This document shows, one piece after another, positions 11,861-23,042 of a stretch of DNA of 64,000 bases. A model generated the notes under the pieces. That model did no database searches. It saw only the letters and a list, made by a program, of their open reading frames with translations, and had not been told where the DNA came from. A program made the position numbers and the translations under genes. The stretch comes from Dastarcus helophoroides (Eukaryota > Arthropoda > Insecta > Coleoptera > Bothrideridae). The DNA lies in contig CM053331.1 of the NCBI GenBank assembly GCA_028583605.1, positions 4,001,937 to 4,065,936 of the forward strand. Reading direction: 5' to 3'. Within the stretch, counting starts at the first letter, position 1. Each line of letters begins with the position of its first letter.

Positions 11861-12155
11861 ACCAAGAAAGATTAAAAAACACAACAAAGGTTGGTCTAAC
11901 GCGTCTCGACGGCCAAGCTATCATCTTCAGTATCTCTCTGAAAATGATAGCTTGGCGGTCGAAACGCCTTAGAGCAACCTTTGTTGTGTTTTTTAATCTT
12001 TCTTGGTTTCAGTCACTATCTCTCTGAAGATGATATCTTGGCTGTCGAAACGCGTTAGAGCAACCTTCGTTGTGTTTTTAATCTTTCTTGATTTCAGGGG
12101 ACAAGATTTGTATGTCAGTTTTGAAACATAACCAAGGACAAGTCTGTTCCACCAA
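11855..12155. mobile_element. Foldback element family A, compound copy
   Basis: The sequence GTCCCC..ACCAAGAAAGATTAAAAAACACAACAAAGGTT appears here and again inverted (AACCTTTGTTGTG...TCTTTCTTGGTTTCAG), enclosing a core with GATAGCTTGG and GTCGAAACGC. The core occurs three times, once in reverse orientation, so this is a head-to-head compound copy. The right flank (GGACAAG...GTCTGTTCCACC) is shared with copies at 50.1, 51.8 and 61.8 kb. No coding sequence is present. The CTGAAGA...GAAAC layout (12024-12051) resembles a hammerhead ribozyme core with one extra base; see findings. Confidence 0.75.
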
Positions 12156-12960
12156 AAAAAAAATCCTGCTTGTTTCTCTAAATTCGTTTTATTCTCGGAA
12201 GAAGAAATACTCCAAAATTTGAAGTTTTGTTTCTGGAAATTTCTAACTCCTCCAGTTTTTCTTAAAATTCGATTAATTTTTTCAAAATTGGAACAAAATA
12301 TTAATGAACGTCATAATTTCTAGAATAATATGTTTGGAATATTTCAGAAAAAAAGCTTTTCGTTTATATTAAAATTAAAATAAAGTAAACTTAAAAAAGA
12401 ATATACTTAAATAAATTCTGAAAAAAAGTCAAAAAGTTTAAATTGGAAATTTCAAATTAATTTCTTAAAACTTAGTCTTTGAAATAAAATTTCTAGAAAA
12501 AAAAAGTCTAAATTACAAGATTTCTAAAATTTCCATTTTACAAATGTCAATTTAAACTCAGTTTTATTTTTATTTATTTATTTCCTTAAGCTCGAATTTA
12601 GAATCCATATGTTTTTAAACTCGAATTTAGGATCTGGAATTTGAGATTCAAGTCAAAATTCTGGAAAAAACCTTGAACAAATTATGCCAGAAATTTAAAA
12701 ATTTTTCACGGAATTTTAAAATTAAAAAAGACGTTGCATGAATTTTTTCCAAATAATTTGTTTTCGACTTTTTTACCTGAAAATTTAGTTTGCTTTAAAA
12801 TTTAAAAAATAAGTTTTTTTTTTGCTATTTTCATTTTGATTGGAAAGTAAAGGCTGAAAATTTATTTTTTCTTTCTAAAATTGAAATTTTGAAAATAGCG
12901 AAAATTCGAAATTTTCAAAGAGATTAAATTTTTAATTTCCCACGCATTTTCTCCTATCGT
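12156..12960. repeat. AT-rich degenerate repeat
   Basis: Many A/T runs with scattered CGAAATTT words. Nothing codes. Confidence 0.35.
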
Positions 12961-15545
12961 CAAGGTAAGAACAAAATATCTGCATATAAATACCTATTAA
13001 TTAATTATGTGAAAAACAATTTCGTTCTTTGCAGATATAATTGGTCAATTTTCGACTATAAGTGATGCTAGTAGAATATAACATTTCCAATTTAAATGAT
13101 ATCAATTCTTTTTTTTTTGCCTAAATCTGTCACAGCATTTATTTACCTAAACAATTTATATTTTTCCAAAGAGTAATATAAAAATGTTAATTAGGAGAGA
13201 AAAAGTTCTTCTAAACATATCAAAACAAAAACCACTAAATATTCAGTAAATGTTGTAAGCTACAAATACTAAACAATTCATTTTACTCTCAAACTCTGTA
13301 GAACAAATCTTTTAATATTGTTTATTATTATTATGATATATCCGCCGTGCTTAGATAAAGAAATATGAGCTTGGAAGCCGAAGGCACTTCGTTCTTTATG
13401 ACGTATTGGGGAAGAAGCTAAAATGTCTCTGCTCCGCATCACGTCCGTCTCTGTACCCTGCCTGACCTGAGTGAGGGCAACCGAAATCTAAGCGCAATTT
13501 TTATGTTTATGTTTATGCTCCCCCATTTTACAGATGGTGCCTTTATGTTTTAACATTTTGTTTTCAAATTTGGAGAACTGATAAAGCAAGGATGTCGAAT
13601 TCGCGCTTTGGAAGCACTTTTTCCAAATCCGTTTAGTTACCGAAATATTCGCTTCTGAAAACAGGCAAAAAAGGGACAAATTGTACGCCCATTTGTGGGA
13701 ATACTGAGAAAAAAATCATAAATCTGCTTTTAGAGTTCGAATTACCCAGCACTTCTAAACATTATTACCAAATTTCATTAAATTTTGAGCGATAGTATTG
13801 ATGTAGTTTGTAAAATGGCAAGCGAAGAATTTCGACGTTTTAAGAGTACCAGACCTCCGCTTTAAGTGTAGCTGAACGTCAAGAATTGCTAAACAAACCT
13901 ATTTCAAAATATACCCTCCAGTTAGCATATTCATTACGTATTTTAAATAATTTGAAATTTTACATTGATCCTATTACAATGTAAATGTATCGTAGCACAA
14001 CCTACAACTTTAATTGTTAATTAATTTTAGACCTATTATTAATGTCATGATTCCAAATTAAAAATTGTTAGTCATCGCGATTGAATTATTACGTTACCAT
14101 TTTAAATCGTAAAGAGCTCGTTATTGAAAAATGAAAAGTCCACCTTCGTAGAAAATAGTCCAACTTGTGCGTTATTTCACATTAAAAATCACGACTTATC
14201 TATTATTAAAGAATGGCTTTGTTACACCGATCACACAGTGATCTTTCTTTAGAAGACACCGTGAAGTAATGCAGGTCAGATTGTTTAACAATTTCTCAAT
14301 ATTCTTTCTAGTTCTTACTTCATATAAAAATGGGAAAGCCAAAATATTGGTTGCTTATGGAATTAATTACAAATCTTAGTGTTCTAACAAAACTGTGGTG
14401 GTTAAATGTTTCAATTAAGAATAATTGTAATTTTAAAGAAGTTACAGGCAGCAATACAAATCAATTGATGCTTCTTTAATTCTTTAATGAAGAATAACAA
14501 TAAACAGAGCGAGTCTTCGCTTGTTGAAGAAATCTGTTGTGGGTTAAAAAATCTTATATAAGGATGGATACTCACCACCTGTAACACACGTAAATCTACT
14601 GTATGTGGAAAAGCAGGAAAATTCAAATTAAATTAAAATAACTGAAATATCTTTTAAGACAAATTTGAAAATATTATCGTGCTATCGCGATTCAATCAGT
14701 ATTTACAAAGTATTTTATTGTTTGCTTGGGGGAAGGACGATTGTGAAAAATAATTGTGAAACCAGTGATCGTTAGCCTAGGAACCCCGTTGAAAGTGAAC
14801 GAAGGCGAAGGTGAAAAATTTCGCTTCAGTTCCCCAAACAATTTAAGACACATTATGGTCTAAAATTCTAAAATATGCAAATCAGATGCACTAGAAGTTA
14901 TAAATAATCACGTCAAATTGTTCACTGACAATTAACATTCAAATTTATTGACGTATTGACACTACTTCATACGCTGTTATTTACGCTGGTAAACATTCCA
15001 CATATTTGATCCTTATCGCAACTGGTAACGATCAGACAATAGTCTTGGGCAACTGAAATGCGTTGGGCAGAGACATGTTTATTACAAATAAAAACACAGT
15101 TTAGTAATTAAATTTTGTTGGGGTCAAATCTGCGCTAGAATAAAAGTATCACTGCTTAGGATTAAGCAATATTTATTAGATTTTTAACTCGATCGATAAC
15201 TTGTTTTGAACACTGAAGTGCCCCAAGCATTGCGTTAATCTATTGATTACTGAAACTAGAACTTCGTAGTACAGGAAAAACAAAACAAGTCTAAGCTCCG
15301 ATATTTTATTACCCCAATCCATACGTCATTAGGTTTATTTACGTATTTGGAAGGCTTAATAAAGTTAGAAAAACAAAACAAAAAAATGTATGCGACTTTT
15401 TAAAAATTTCACAATCTTCCCTTAAAAGAGTGCTCCTGGTTCGCCACAAACTCTCTTATGATACATTGTTTACAGCTTCATAGGTCAACAAATGCTTATC
15501 ACGTTGTCACTTCACTAAATGCAGTTAGTAAAGCTTTACCTTTTC
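12960..15545. other. Intergenic DNA, mostly unique-looking, no gene seen
   Basis: The composition is less monotonous than in the flanking satellites. Short frames (minus 13488-13679, minus 14411-14626) have no recognisable domain and no supporting splice pattern. No tRNA or other RNA gene was found by eye. Confidence 0.45.
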
Positions 15546-17735
15546 TAAATATTTCGACTTTAAACTTAAAATTTCAACTTTATTTCTCGAAATTTCGACT
15601 TTTTTTCGCAAATTTCAACTTTTTTCTCGAAATTTCGACCTTTTTCTCGAAATTTCGACTTTTTTCGCAAATTTCAACTTTTTTCTCGAAACTTCGACTT
15701 TTTTCTCAAATATCGACTCTTTTCTAAAAATCTCGATTTTTTCTCGAAATTTCGATGTTTTTCGCAAATTTGGACTTTTTTCTCGAAATTTCGACCTTAA
15801 TCTGAAATGTTCGACTTTTTTCTCGAAATTTCGTTTTTTTTTTCTACTTTCGACTTTTTTTTCAAATATCGAGTTTTTCCTCGAAATTGTGTCTTTAATA
15901 TTGAAATTTTGAGATTTTTCCCGAAATTTCGACTTTAAACTCAAAATTTCGACTTTTTTTCGAAATTTCGAATTTAAAATGAAAATTTCGACTTTTTTCG
16001 CAAATTTCGATTTTTTTCTCGAAATTTCAACTTTTTTCTCAAATTTCGAGTCTTTTTCTCAAAATTTTGACTTTTTTCTCGAGATTTTGGCTTTTTTTCT
16101 CAAATTTCGCGTTTTTTTTTCAAAATTTCAAACTTTTTCTCGAAATTTCGTTTTTTTCTCAAATTTCGACTTTTTTTCTCGAAATTTTGACCTTAATATC
16201 GAAATGTTAACTTCTTTCTCGAAATTTCGACTTTTTTCTTGAAATGTTGGCCTTAATATCGAAATTTTAACTTTTTTCTCGAAATTTCGACTTTTCTCTT
16301 GAAATTTTGGCCTTAATATCGAAATTTTAACTTTTTTCCTCGAAATTTCGACTTTTCTCTTGAAATTTTGACCTTAATATCGAAATTTTAACTTTTTTCT
16401 CGAAATTTCGACTTTTTTCTTGAAATTTTGGCCTTAATATCGAAATGTTGACATTTTTCTAGATATTTCGACTTTAAAATCAAAATTTCAACTTAATTTC
16501 TCAAAATTTCGACTTTTTTCGCAAATTTCAACTTTTTTCTCGAAATTTCGATTTTTTCCTTGAAATCCCGACTTTTTTCTCAAATTTCAACTTTTTTGTC
16601 GTAATCTCCACTTTTTCTCGAAATCTCGATTTTTTTCTCGAAATCTCGATTTTTTTCTCGAAATTTCGATGTTTTTCTAACATTTGGACTTTTTTCTCAA
16701 AATTTCGACCTTAATCTGAAATGTTCGACTTTTTCTCTCGAAATTTCGTTTTTTTTTTCTATTTTCGACTTTTTCTTAAATATCGACTTTCTTCTCGAAA
16801 TGTTGTCCTTAATATCGAAATTTCGACATTTTTCCCAATATTTCGACTTTAAACTCGAAACTTCGACTTTTTTTTTCGAAATTTCGAATTTAAAATGAAA
16901 ATTTCGACTTCTTTTTGGAATTTCGACTTTTTTCGCAAATTTCGATTTTTTTCTCGAAATTTCGACTTTTTTCTCGAAATTTCGTTCTTTCTCAAATTTC
17001 GACTTTTTTCTTGAAATGTTGCCCTTAATATCGAAATTTTGACATTTTTCACGAAATTTCGACTTTAAACTAACAGTTTTGACTTTTTTTCTCAAATTAT
17101 GACTTTTTTCCCAAAATTTTGACCTTAATATCGAAATTCCGATATTTTTTTCGAAATTTCGACTTTTTCTCTCGAAATTTCGTCTTTTTTCGTAAATTTC
17201 GACTTTTTTTCGAAATTCCTTTTTTTTTCTCGCAAATTTCGATTTTTTTTCGAAATTTCGAATTTAAAATGAAAATTTCGACTTCTTTTTGGAATTTCGA
17301 CTTTTTTCGCAAATTTCGACTTTTTTCTCGAAATGTTGACTCTTTTCTCGAAATTTCGTTTTTTTTTCTCAAATTTCGACTTTTTTCTTGAAATTTTGAC
17401 CTTAATATCGAAATTTTGACATTTTTTACGAAATTTCGACTTTAAACTAACAATTTTTTACTTTTTTTTTTCAAATTTCGACTTTTTTTCCCGAAATGTT
17501 GACCTTAATATCGAAATTTCGATATTTTTCTCGAAATTTCGACTTTTTCTCTCGAAATTTCGACTTTTTTCTCGAAATTTGACTTTTTTTCGAAATATTT
17601 CGACTTTTCCTCGAAATGTCGACGTTTTTCTCAATTTTCGACTTTAATTTCAAAATTTCGGTTTTTTTTAGAAATTTCGACTTTTTTCACAAATTTCAAC
17701 TTTTTTTCTCGGAATTTCGACGTACGTTAAGTCAA
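15545..17735 (+). repeat. TCGA-rich satellite, pyrimidine-rich on the plus strand
   Basis: Nearly uninterrupted array of short phrases such as TTTCGACTTTTTTCTCGAAA, TTTTGACCTTAATATCGAAA and CGACTTTAAACTCAAAATTT, about 20-25 bp each. It is not a strict period: variant phrases alternate. Because TTTCGAAA is self-complementary, long open frames appear on both strands (F/S-rich on plus, K/E/R-rich on minus). They are by-products and not genes. Confidence 0.9.
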
Positions 17736-17870
17736 AATTTTGAAAAAAGAAGTCGAAATTTTGAGAAAAAATTTGAAATTTCGAAAAAAAAATGAAATTT
17801 TGAGAAAAAAGTCGAAATTTGAGAAAAAAAAAACGAAATTTTTTTTTTAATTGAAATTACTAAACGTACC
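17736..17870 (-). repeat. TCGA satellite, inverted orientation
   Basis: From about 17735 the phrases switch to the complement (AAGTCGAAATTTTGAGAAAA). This is the same satellite on the opposite strand, so an inversion or junction lies at about 17735. Confidence 0.8.
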
Positions 17871-18340
17871 CTACTGCTAAGTGTCAACATTAAATTATAA
17901 AAGCGTTGACGCTTAGAATGTAGTCTTATATTCTAAGGGTTGGTGGGGCTCAACTGTCATCTGCCTAACCTAACCATAGAATAAGAAATTTCGACTTATA
18001 TCGAAATTTCGTGAAAAAAAGTTGAAGTTTTGAGATTAAAGCCGAAATTTCGACTTTTTTGAGATTAAAGCCGAAATTTCGACTTTATGTATGAAATTTC
18101 CTCAAAAAAAGTCTAAATTTAGAGAATAAAGTAGAAATTTAAACTTTAATCTCCTAATTTCCAATTTAAACTTCATATTCCGTAATATATTTTTATAAAT
18201 TTCTACATCTTCGTAAAAGAACCAAAAATGCATAAATAAAAAACTAAGCAGAAAATAAATATGTATCGGATCTTTCTAATTAGGAATAAATAATTAAAAT
18301 ATAAATATTAGTGTTTAAAATCCAAGAAAAAACTTTCAAA
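17871..18340. other. Spacer with a dispersed repeat and satellite remnants
   Basis: A segment ending AACTGTCATCTGCCTAACC at about 17951-17969 recurs near 25243-25261, so it is a dispersed repeat. Sparse GTCGAAATTT remnants follow from 18000. Confidence 0.4.
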
Positions 18341-18344
18341 ATTA

Positions 18345-18760
18345 AACTACAATGTTTCTACTTATCAGGAGATGGCACATCGCAAATTTTTTACTTTACA
18401 ATGCACCGTGTCACAAATCGATGAAAACAATAGCAAAACTGAATGAATTGGGCTTCGAATTGCTTACCCACCCATCGTATTCTCCAGATTTAGACCGCAG
18501 CGACTTTTTCCTGTTTTCAGATCTCAAGAGAATGCTTGTTGGAAAGAAATTTAAGTCTAATGATGAAGTAATCGCTGAAACTGAGGCCTATTTTGACGAG
18601 AAAGAGAAATCGTACTATAAAAGTGGTATCGAAAAGTTGGAAAATCGCTATACTCGTTGTATCGCCCTCGAAGGCAACTATGTTGAATAATAAAATCGAG
18701 TTTTGTCAAAATTTTGTTTTTTTCTTACTTATCCTGCGGACTTATTGAATGATCTGATAA
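18345..18760 (+). pseudogene. Mariner transposase C-terminal fragment
   Basis: The frame to 18690 matches the C-terminal third of a mariner-family (DDE/D) transposase: NAPCHKS at about 18403, then HPSYSPDLDRSDFFLFSDLK at about 18469-18528, which holds the third catalytic Asp. Before NAPCH the usual LLHDNAP reads LLYNAP, so the second catalytic Asp is missing. The N-terminal two thirds are absent, and the sequence upstream of 18345 is unrelated AT-rich DNA. Downstream, a 3' end-like stretch (ACTTATTGAATGATCTGATA, about 18738) may be the terminal repeat. No matching 5' terminus was found. Confidence 0.85.
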
Positions 18761-19832
18761 TAGGCAACAACAAATATTTACGTATTTTACATAATTATTT
18801 AGATATCAATACATTTGAAACTAATATGAAAATAATTGCATATATTTTAGGTCTACGAAATTTTGATTTATTTCTGTTTCTATTAATAACGGTAGCAGCG
18901 AACATCAATTAACAACAATTAATCGTTTTCAGTCTGAAAAGTTGAGACCTAAAATGACTTGGAACCTGAAACGACGTTAAAATATTTTCAATGGCCAAGT
19001 ATACAACCATATAATAATCAAGAATGGCGATTTTAAATCTAAATGTTCAGCCATGCACGACACGTTAGATAACATGTAAACTATTTCGCTGTATACATAT
19101 ACATATCTCTAATAGCGCACACCGTTCGTTTTAAAATTGGGAAACACTGACAATGAAAACGAATGTAAATATTTGATAAATAGCATTGTCCATTGTTCCG
19201 AGAAAGTATGCGTAATTTCCAGATATGTACGCGTGTAATGCAAAGTTAATGTCGAATTTTGCCGCCTAGTTTAGCAACTTATGACTGAATTATTCAAAAC
19301 TAGAGAAAGCGGAAAAGCGACTGCAATAAGTAAGCCTTACAATCAGATGAATCTCATCTGCTTTACACATCTGCTGTGGACATTAGAAACTAGCCAGATT
19401 GAATTTCGTTTAAGGATGTCGATCTGAGATTGATTAATCGAAAAATCGATTTTTTCAAGTCTCAAGATCGATTTTTTTAGATCGATCTCAAATATAAGAT
19501 CGATCTAATGAACGATTCAAAAATTCTAAGAATCGGATCGATTTACCTTAGATGCAGGTCACTGTAAATTTAATAACAATATTTTTTTTATTTTTTATGT
19601 AAGTGCATTTATGTTATGTTATTATTCACTTCCATCTATTAGTAATAGCTGCGTTAATAAGCCAAAAGATGACATTTTTTTCATTCAGTATGTAATTGAC
19701 TGAATAGGAAAGATAACTGTGGTGCAGTGTTGCCATACCGTACATACGCAGTTAAAATTACCATATATTAACAAAAATTACTCTACGTTATTTTATTACC
19801 TGTTACCGGTCTTAAAAACTTTAATGTACTGG
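18761..19832. other. Intergenic DNA with a GATCGATC-rich patch
   Basis: No gene. At about 19420-19560, several GATCGATCT/AGATCGATC words in both orientations form a loose palindromic cluster of unknown origin. Confidence 0.4.
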
Positions 19833-19840
19833 TTGAAAAC

Positions 19841-20817
19841 CAGTGGCGGCTTGTGACTTTTTGACAGGGGGTTCACACATGTAAAAATATTAGTAGTTAA
19901 GAGTTTAGGTGACTCCAGTGTCATAGCAAGGTATTAAATTTAAAAGAAACAAAAGTGATACAAAAGGTGTAATATTTAATAGTATTTTTACATCTTATAA
20001 CCTCCAAAATATTTTTGGGTTGTCACCTCTAAATTATTTTCATCGAGTACAAAAAAAAAACATTATCGACATTTCTGAGCCCCTTTAAAATACTCTGTAC
20101 GGTTGCACGTCGTTACGGCTCTGGGTTACTTAATTAAAATTGTTTGCTTTCATAGGAATAAAATTATATCACTTTTTCATGAAAATTCCATGTGAAAATA
20201 GAATATGTTTTATTATAAAGTTCTAATTAAACTCTACAAAAACACAAAAATAATATTATTTTAAACAAAATCAGCTCTACGATTTTTTAAAGAAATTTTC
20301 TCATCAAAATTGTTTAAATCCAAATTTACAAATTAATATTTAGATCATTAGGCCTGTAAGCGGCCTAATTAGCAATCGCAATCAGATCAGCCGCCACCTA
20401 CGCATTTAGCATCATAAACCGTAAATACACACTTCAAACTCTGACTCTCACCATTTGGTAATATCGCATAAGCGCGGAGCGGCGTACCCCGGGCTAGCTT
20501 TAACCTGGTGTTCTGTAGTTTATTTTTCCGTATCCTGTGGAGGCCGTTGATAGGCATCGCACGGCAGCCACTCTATGTGCATAATTCTGCGCGCACCAAC
20601 TAATTTAAATTTTCTTATAATATTTAATATAATGGAATCAAACGTTTGCGTACATTATTCCAATTCACTCACAAGTATTATGAGTTAATTAGTATATCAT
20701 TATTTTGTGTTTAAACATGTGATAAATCCAAGGTTTTTTACATTAAACAGAAAAGAATAGATCGCTCATTTCACGAGGAGCGCACGCTCTTGCGCTCTTT
20801 AAGACCAGCCGCCACTG
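19841..20817. mobile_element. Non-autonomous hAT-type element, 977 bp, with 8-bp TSD
   Basis: The left end is CAGTGGCGGCTTG and the right end CAGCCGCCACTG, imperfect terminal inverted repeats of about 10-12 bp of a kind common in hAT elements. The flanks carry an exact 8-bp duplication, TTGAAAAC, at 19833-19840 and 20818-20825; 8 bp is the hAT hallmark. No transposase frame exists inside. The interior has a GC-richer segment near 20470-20600. The intact target duplication suggests a fairly recent insertion. Confidence 0.88.
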
Positions 20818-20879
20818 TTGAAAACGTTACACGCGTATTAATAAATACACTACAAAACTTCAAAAAGGTTTATTTACCT

Positions 20880-21030
20880 TTTTTGAAGTAAAAATTACAA
20901 GAGCGTAGAAAGGACATCAATCTGAAAAAAATTATCACGGAATGTTGGCTTTTTCTCCTTCAAATGCCGAGATTAAAGTCAAAATTTCGACTTTAATATC
21001 AAAATTTCGAAAAAAAGTCGAAATTTATTT
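20880..21030. repeat. TCGA satellite fragment with beacon motif
   Basis: It contains ATTACAAGAGCGTAGAAAGG at about 20894, a version of the conserved higher-order repeat motif seen six more times at 22.5-24.2 kb, followed by AAAGTCGAAA phrases. Confidence 0.6.
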
Positions 21031-21300
21031 ATTTATTCATTTATTTATTTACTCATTCCAACAGACTTAAGTCCTATAGACAAAAATATAGCATGATAAA
21101 AATAAGAACCTAATAATTTTAATATTATTACATAAAAAAAAGAAAATGTATAACAAATAAAAGAATCCTAATGAATAAAAATAACATGAATAAAAATAAA
21201 ATAAAAGGAATCCAATAATTTGGGGTAAAGAATAATATTAATATATTGAATAACAATACTACGTAACTCTAAGTAACTGTCTTTTTATACGCGGAGAACT
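21029..21300 (-). mobile_element. LINE 3' end remnant (minus strand)
   Basis: On the minus strand this reads GGACTTAAGTCTGTTGGAAT followed by a (AAAT)n-type tail at 21030-21056. That arrangement resembles the 3' UTR and microsatellite tail of insect Jockey/CR1-type LINEs. No coding sequence remains. The family assignment is by general resemblance only. Confidence 0.4.
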
Positions 21301-21329
21301 TAAATTGTCAAGAAATATAAAATAAATTT

Positions 21330-22839
21330 GGAGTTTAGAGTCGAAATTTCTAGAAAAAATAGAAATTTCAATTTTTCAAACGAAATATTACCAAGGCGTA
21401 GAAATGACATCGATTAAAAAAAATGTTAATTTAAAAATATCGACCTTTTTTCTTAAACTTCGACTTTTCTTTCAAGTTTTGACTTTTTTCTCAAATTTCG
21501 ACTCTTTTCTTAAAATTTCGACTTTTTTCTGGACATTTCGACTTTTTTCTGAAAATTTGAAGTTTTTCGAAATGTTACAAAAGCGCAAACAGTAAATCGA
21601 TTAAAAAATATGTTATTTTTAGAAATATCGACTTTTTTCTCAAATTTCGATTTTGAGCTCGAAATTTCGACTTTTTTCTCAAAATTTTGACTTTTTTTCT
21701 TAAAATTTTGACTTTTTATTCAAATGTCGATTTTTTTTTCGAAATATTGAAATTTTTCTCAAAACTTCGTTTTTTTTTTCTCAAATTTCGACTTTTTTTT
21801 CGAAATGTTGACCTTAATATCGAAATTTCGAAATTTTCTCGAAATTTCAACTTTGAACTCAGTTTTGACCGTAATCTCTAAATTTCGTCTTTTCTCGCAA
21901 ATTTTTTTCTCGAAATTTCGACTTTTTTCTCGAAACCTCGACTCTTTTCTCAAATTTCGACTTTTTTCTCGATTTATTTCGAAATTGTGACTTTTTTCTC
22001 GATTTATTTCAAAATTTTGACTTTTTTCTCGATTTATTTCGAAATTTTGACCTTTTTCTCGAAATTTCGACATTTTTCTAAAATTTCGACTTTTTTCTCG
22101 AAATTTTTAAACTCACTTTTGACCTTAATCTCGAAATTTCGTCTTTTCTCGCAAATTTCGATTTTTTTCTCGAAATTTCTCGAAACATCGACTCCTTTCT
22201 CAAATTTCGACTTTTTTCTCGATTTATTTCGAAATTTTGACTTTTTTCTCGATTTATTTCGAAATTTTGACTTTTTTCTCGAAATTTCGACGTTTTTCTC
22301 AAATTACGACTTTTTTCTCGAAATTTTGACCTTAATATCGAGATTTAGACATTTTTCTCGAAATTTTGACTTTAAACTCAACATTTCGGCTTTTTTTCTC
22401 AATATTTCGACCTTTATCTTAAATTTCAACTTTTTTTCTTTAAATTCGACTCTTTTCTGTTTAACTTTGTTCTGGAAATTTCAACTTTTTTTAAATGTTA
22501 CAAAGGCGTAGAAAAGATATCGACCTTTTTCTCGAAATCTGAACTTTTTCCTCAAATTTTCGACTTTTTTCTCGAAATTTCGACTTTTTTCTCTAAATTT
22601 CGACGTTTTTGTCACATTTCGACTTTTTTCTCGGAATGTTGACCTTAGTATCGAAATGTTGACCTAACTATTAAGATTTCAACATTTTTCCCAAAATTTC
22701 GACTTTAAATTCAACTTTTCGACTTTTTTTCTTAAAATTTCGACCTTTATCTTAAATTTCAACTTTTTTCTGAAAAATAGTTTGACTTGTTCTAAAAATT
22801 TCAACTTTTTCTAAATGTTACAAAGGCGTAGAAAGGATA
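21330..22839 (+). repeat. TCGA-rich satellite block
   Basis: Same phrases as at 15.5 kb. It includes a local sub-repeat, TTTTTTCTCGATTTATTTCG followed by AAATTTTGAC (30 bp), three times at about 21960-22050 and twice more at about 22215-22275. Conserved beacon motifs (TTACAAAGGCGTAGAAA) occur at about 21384, 21572, 22495 and 22815. Confidence 0.88.
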
Positions 22840-23042
22840 GATCTTTATTTTATAAGGGTGTAACTTTATTTAATAATCTGTCAAATGAAATAAAAAGTGC
22901 AAATAATTTGTCTAGTTTTAAGAGAAAGTTAGGTGTCTATGTTAAAATAAATGTTTCTTGTTAACCAATAATGTTTTCCTGTAAATGTAAAAATATGTAT
23001 TATTTATACATTTAATAAACTAATATTATTATTATTATTATA
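22840..23042 (+). mobile_element. 5'-truncated LINE 3' end inserted in satellite
   Basis: This is a 203-bp island of ordinary composition inside the satellite. It encodes the last ~40 residues of a Jockey/CR1-type reverse transcriptase (YKGVTLFNNLSNEIKSA, then LSSFKRKLG) ending in TAA at about 22963. A short 3' UTR and an (ATT)n tail at 23025-23042 follow. The satellite phrase broken by it (GAAAGGAT / ATCGAC) resumes directly after, so the insertion came after the satellite formed. Confidence 0.75.

Noticed and set aside
13488..13679. 63-codon frame on the minus strand ending in a HKHKHK-rich tail
   Set aside because: No family recognised and no neighbouring exons.
17963..17975. CCTAACCTAACC, like the insect telomere repeat
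   Set aside because: Only about two units, lying within a dispersed repeat that also occurs near 25.25 kb without the motif.
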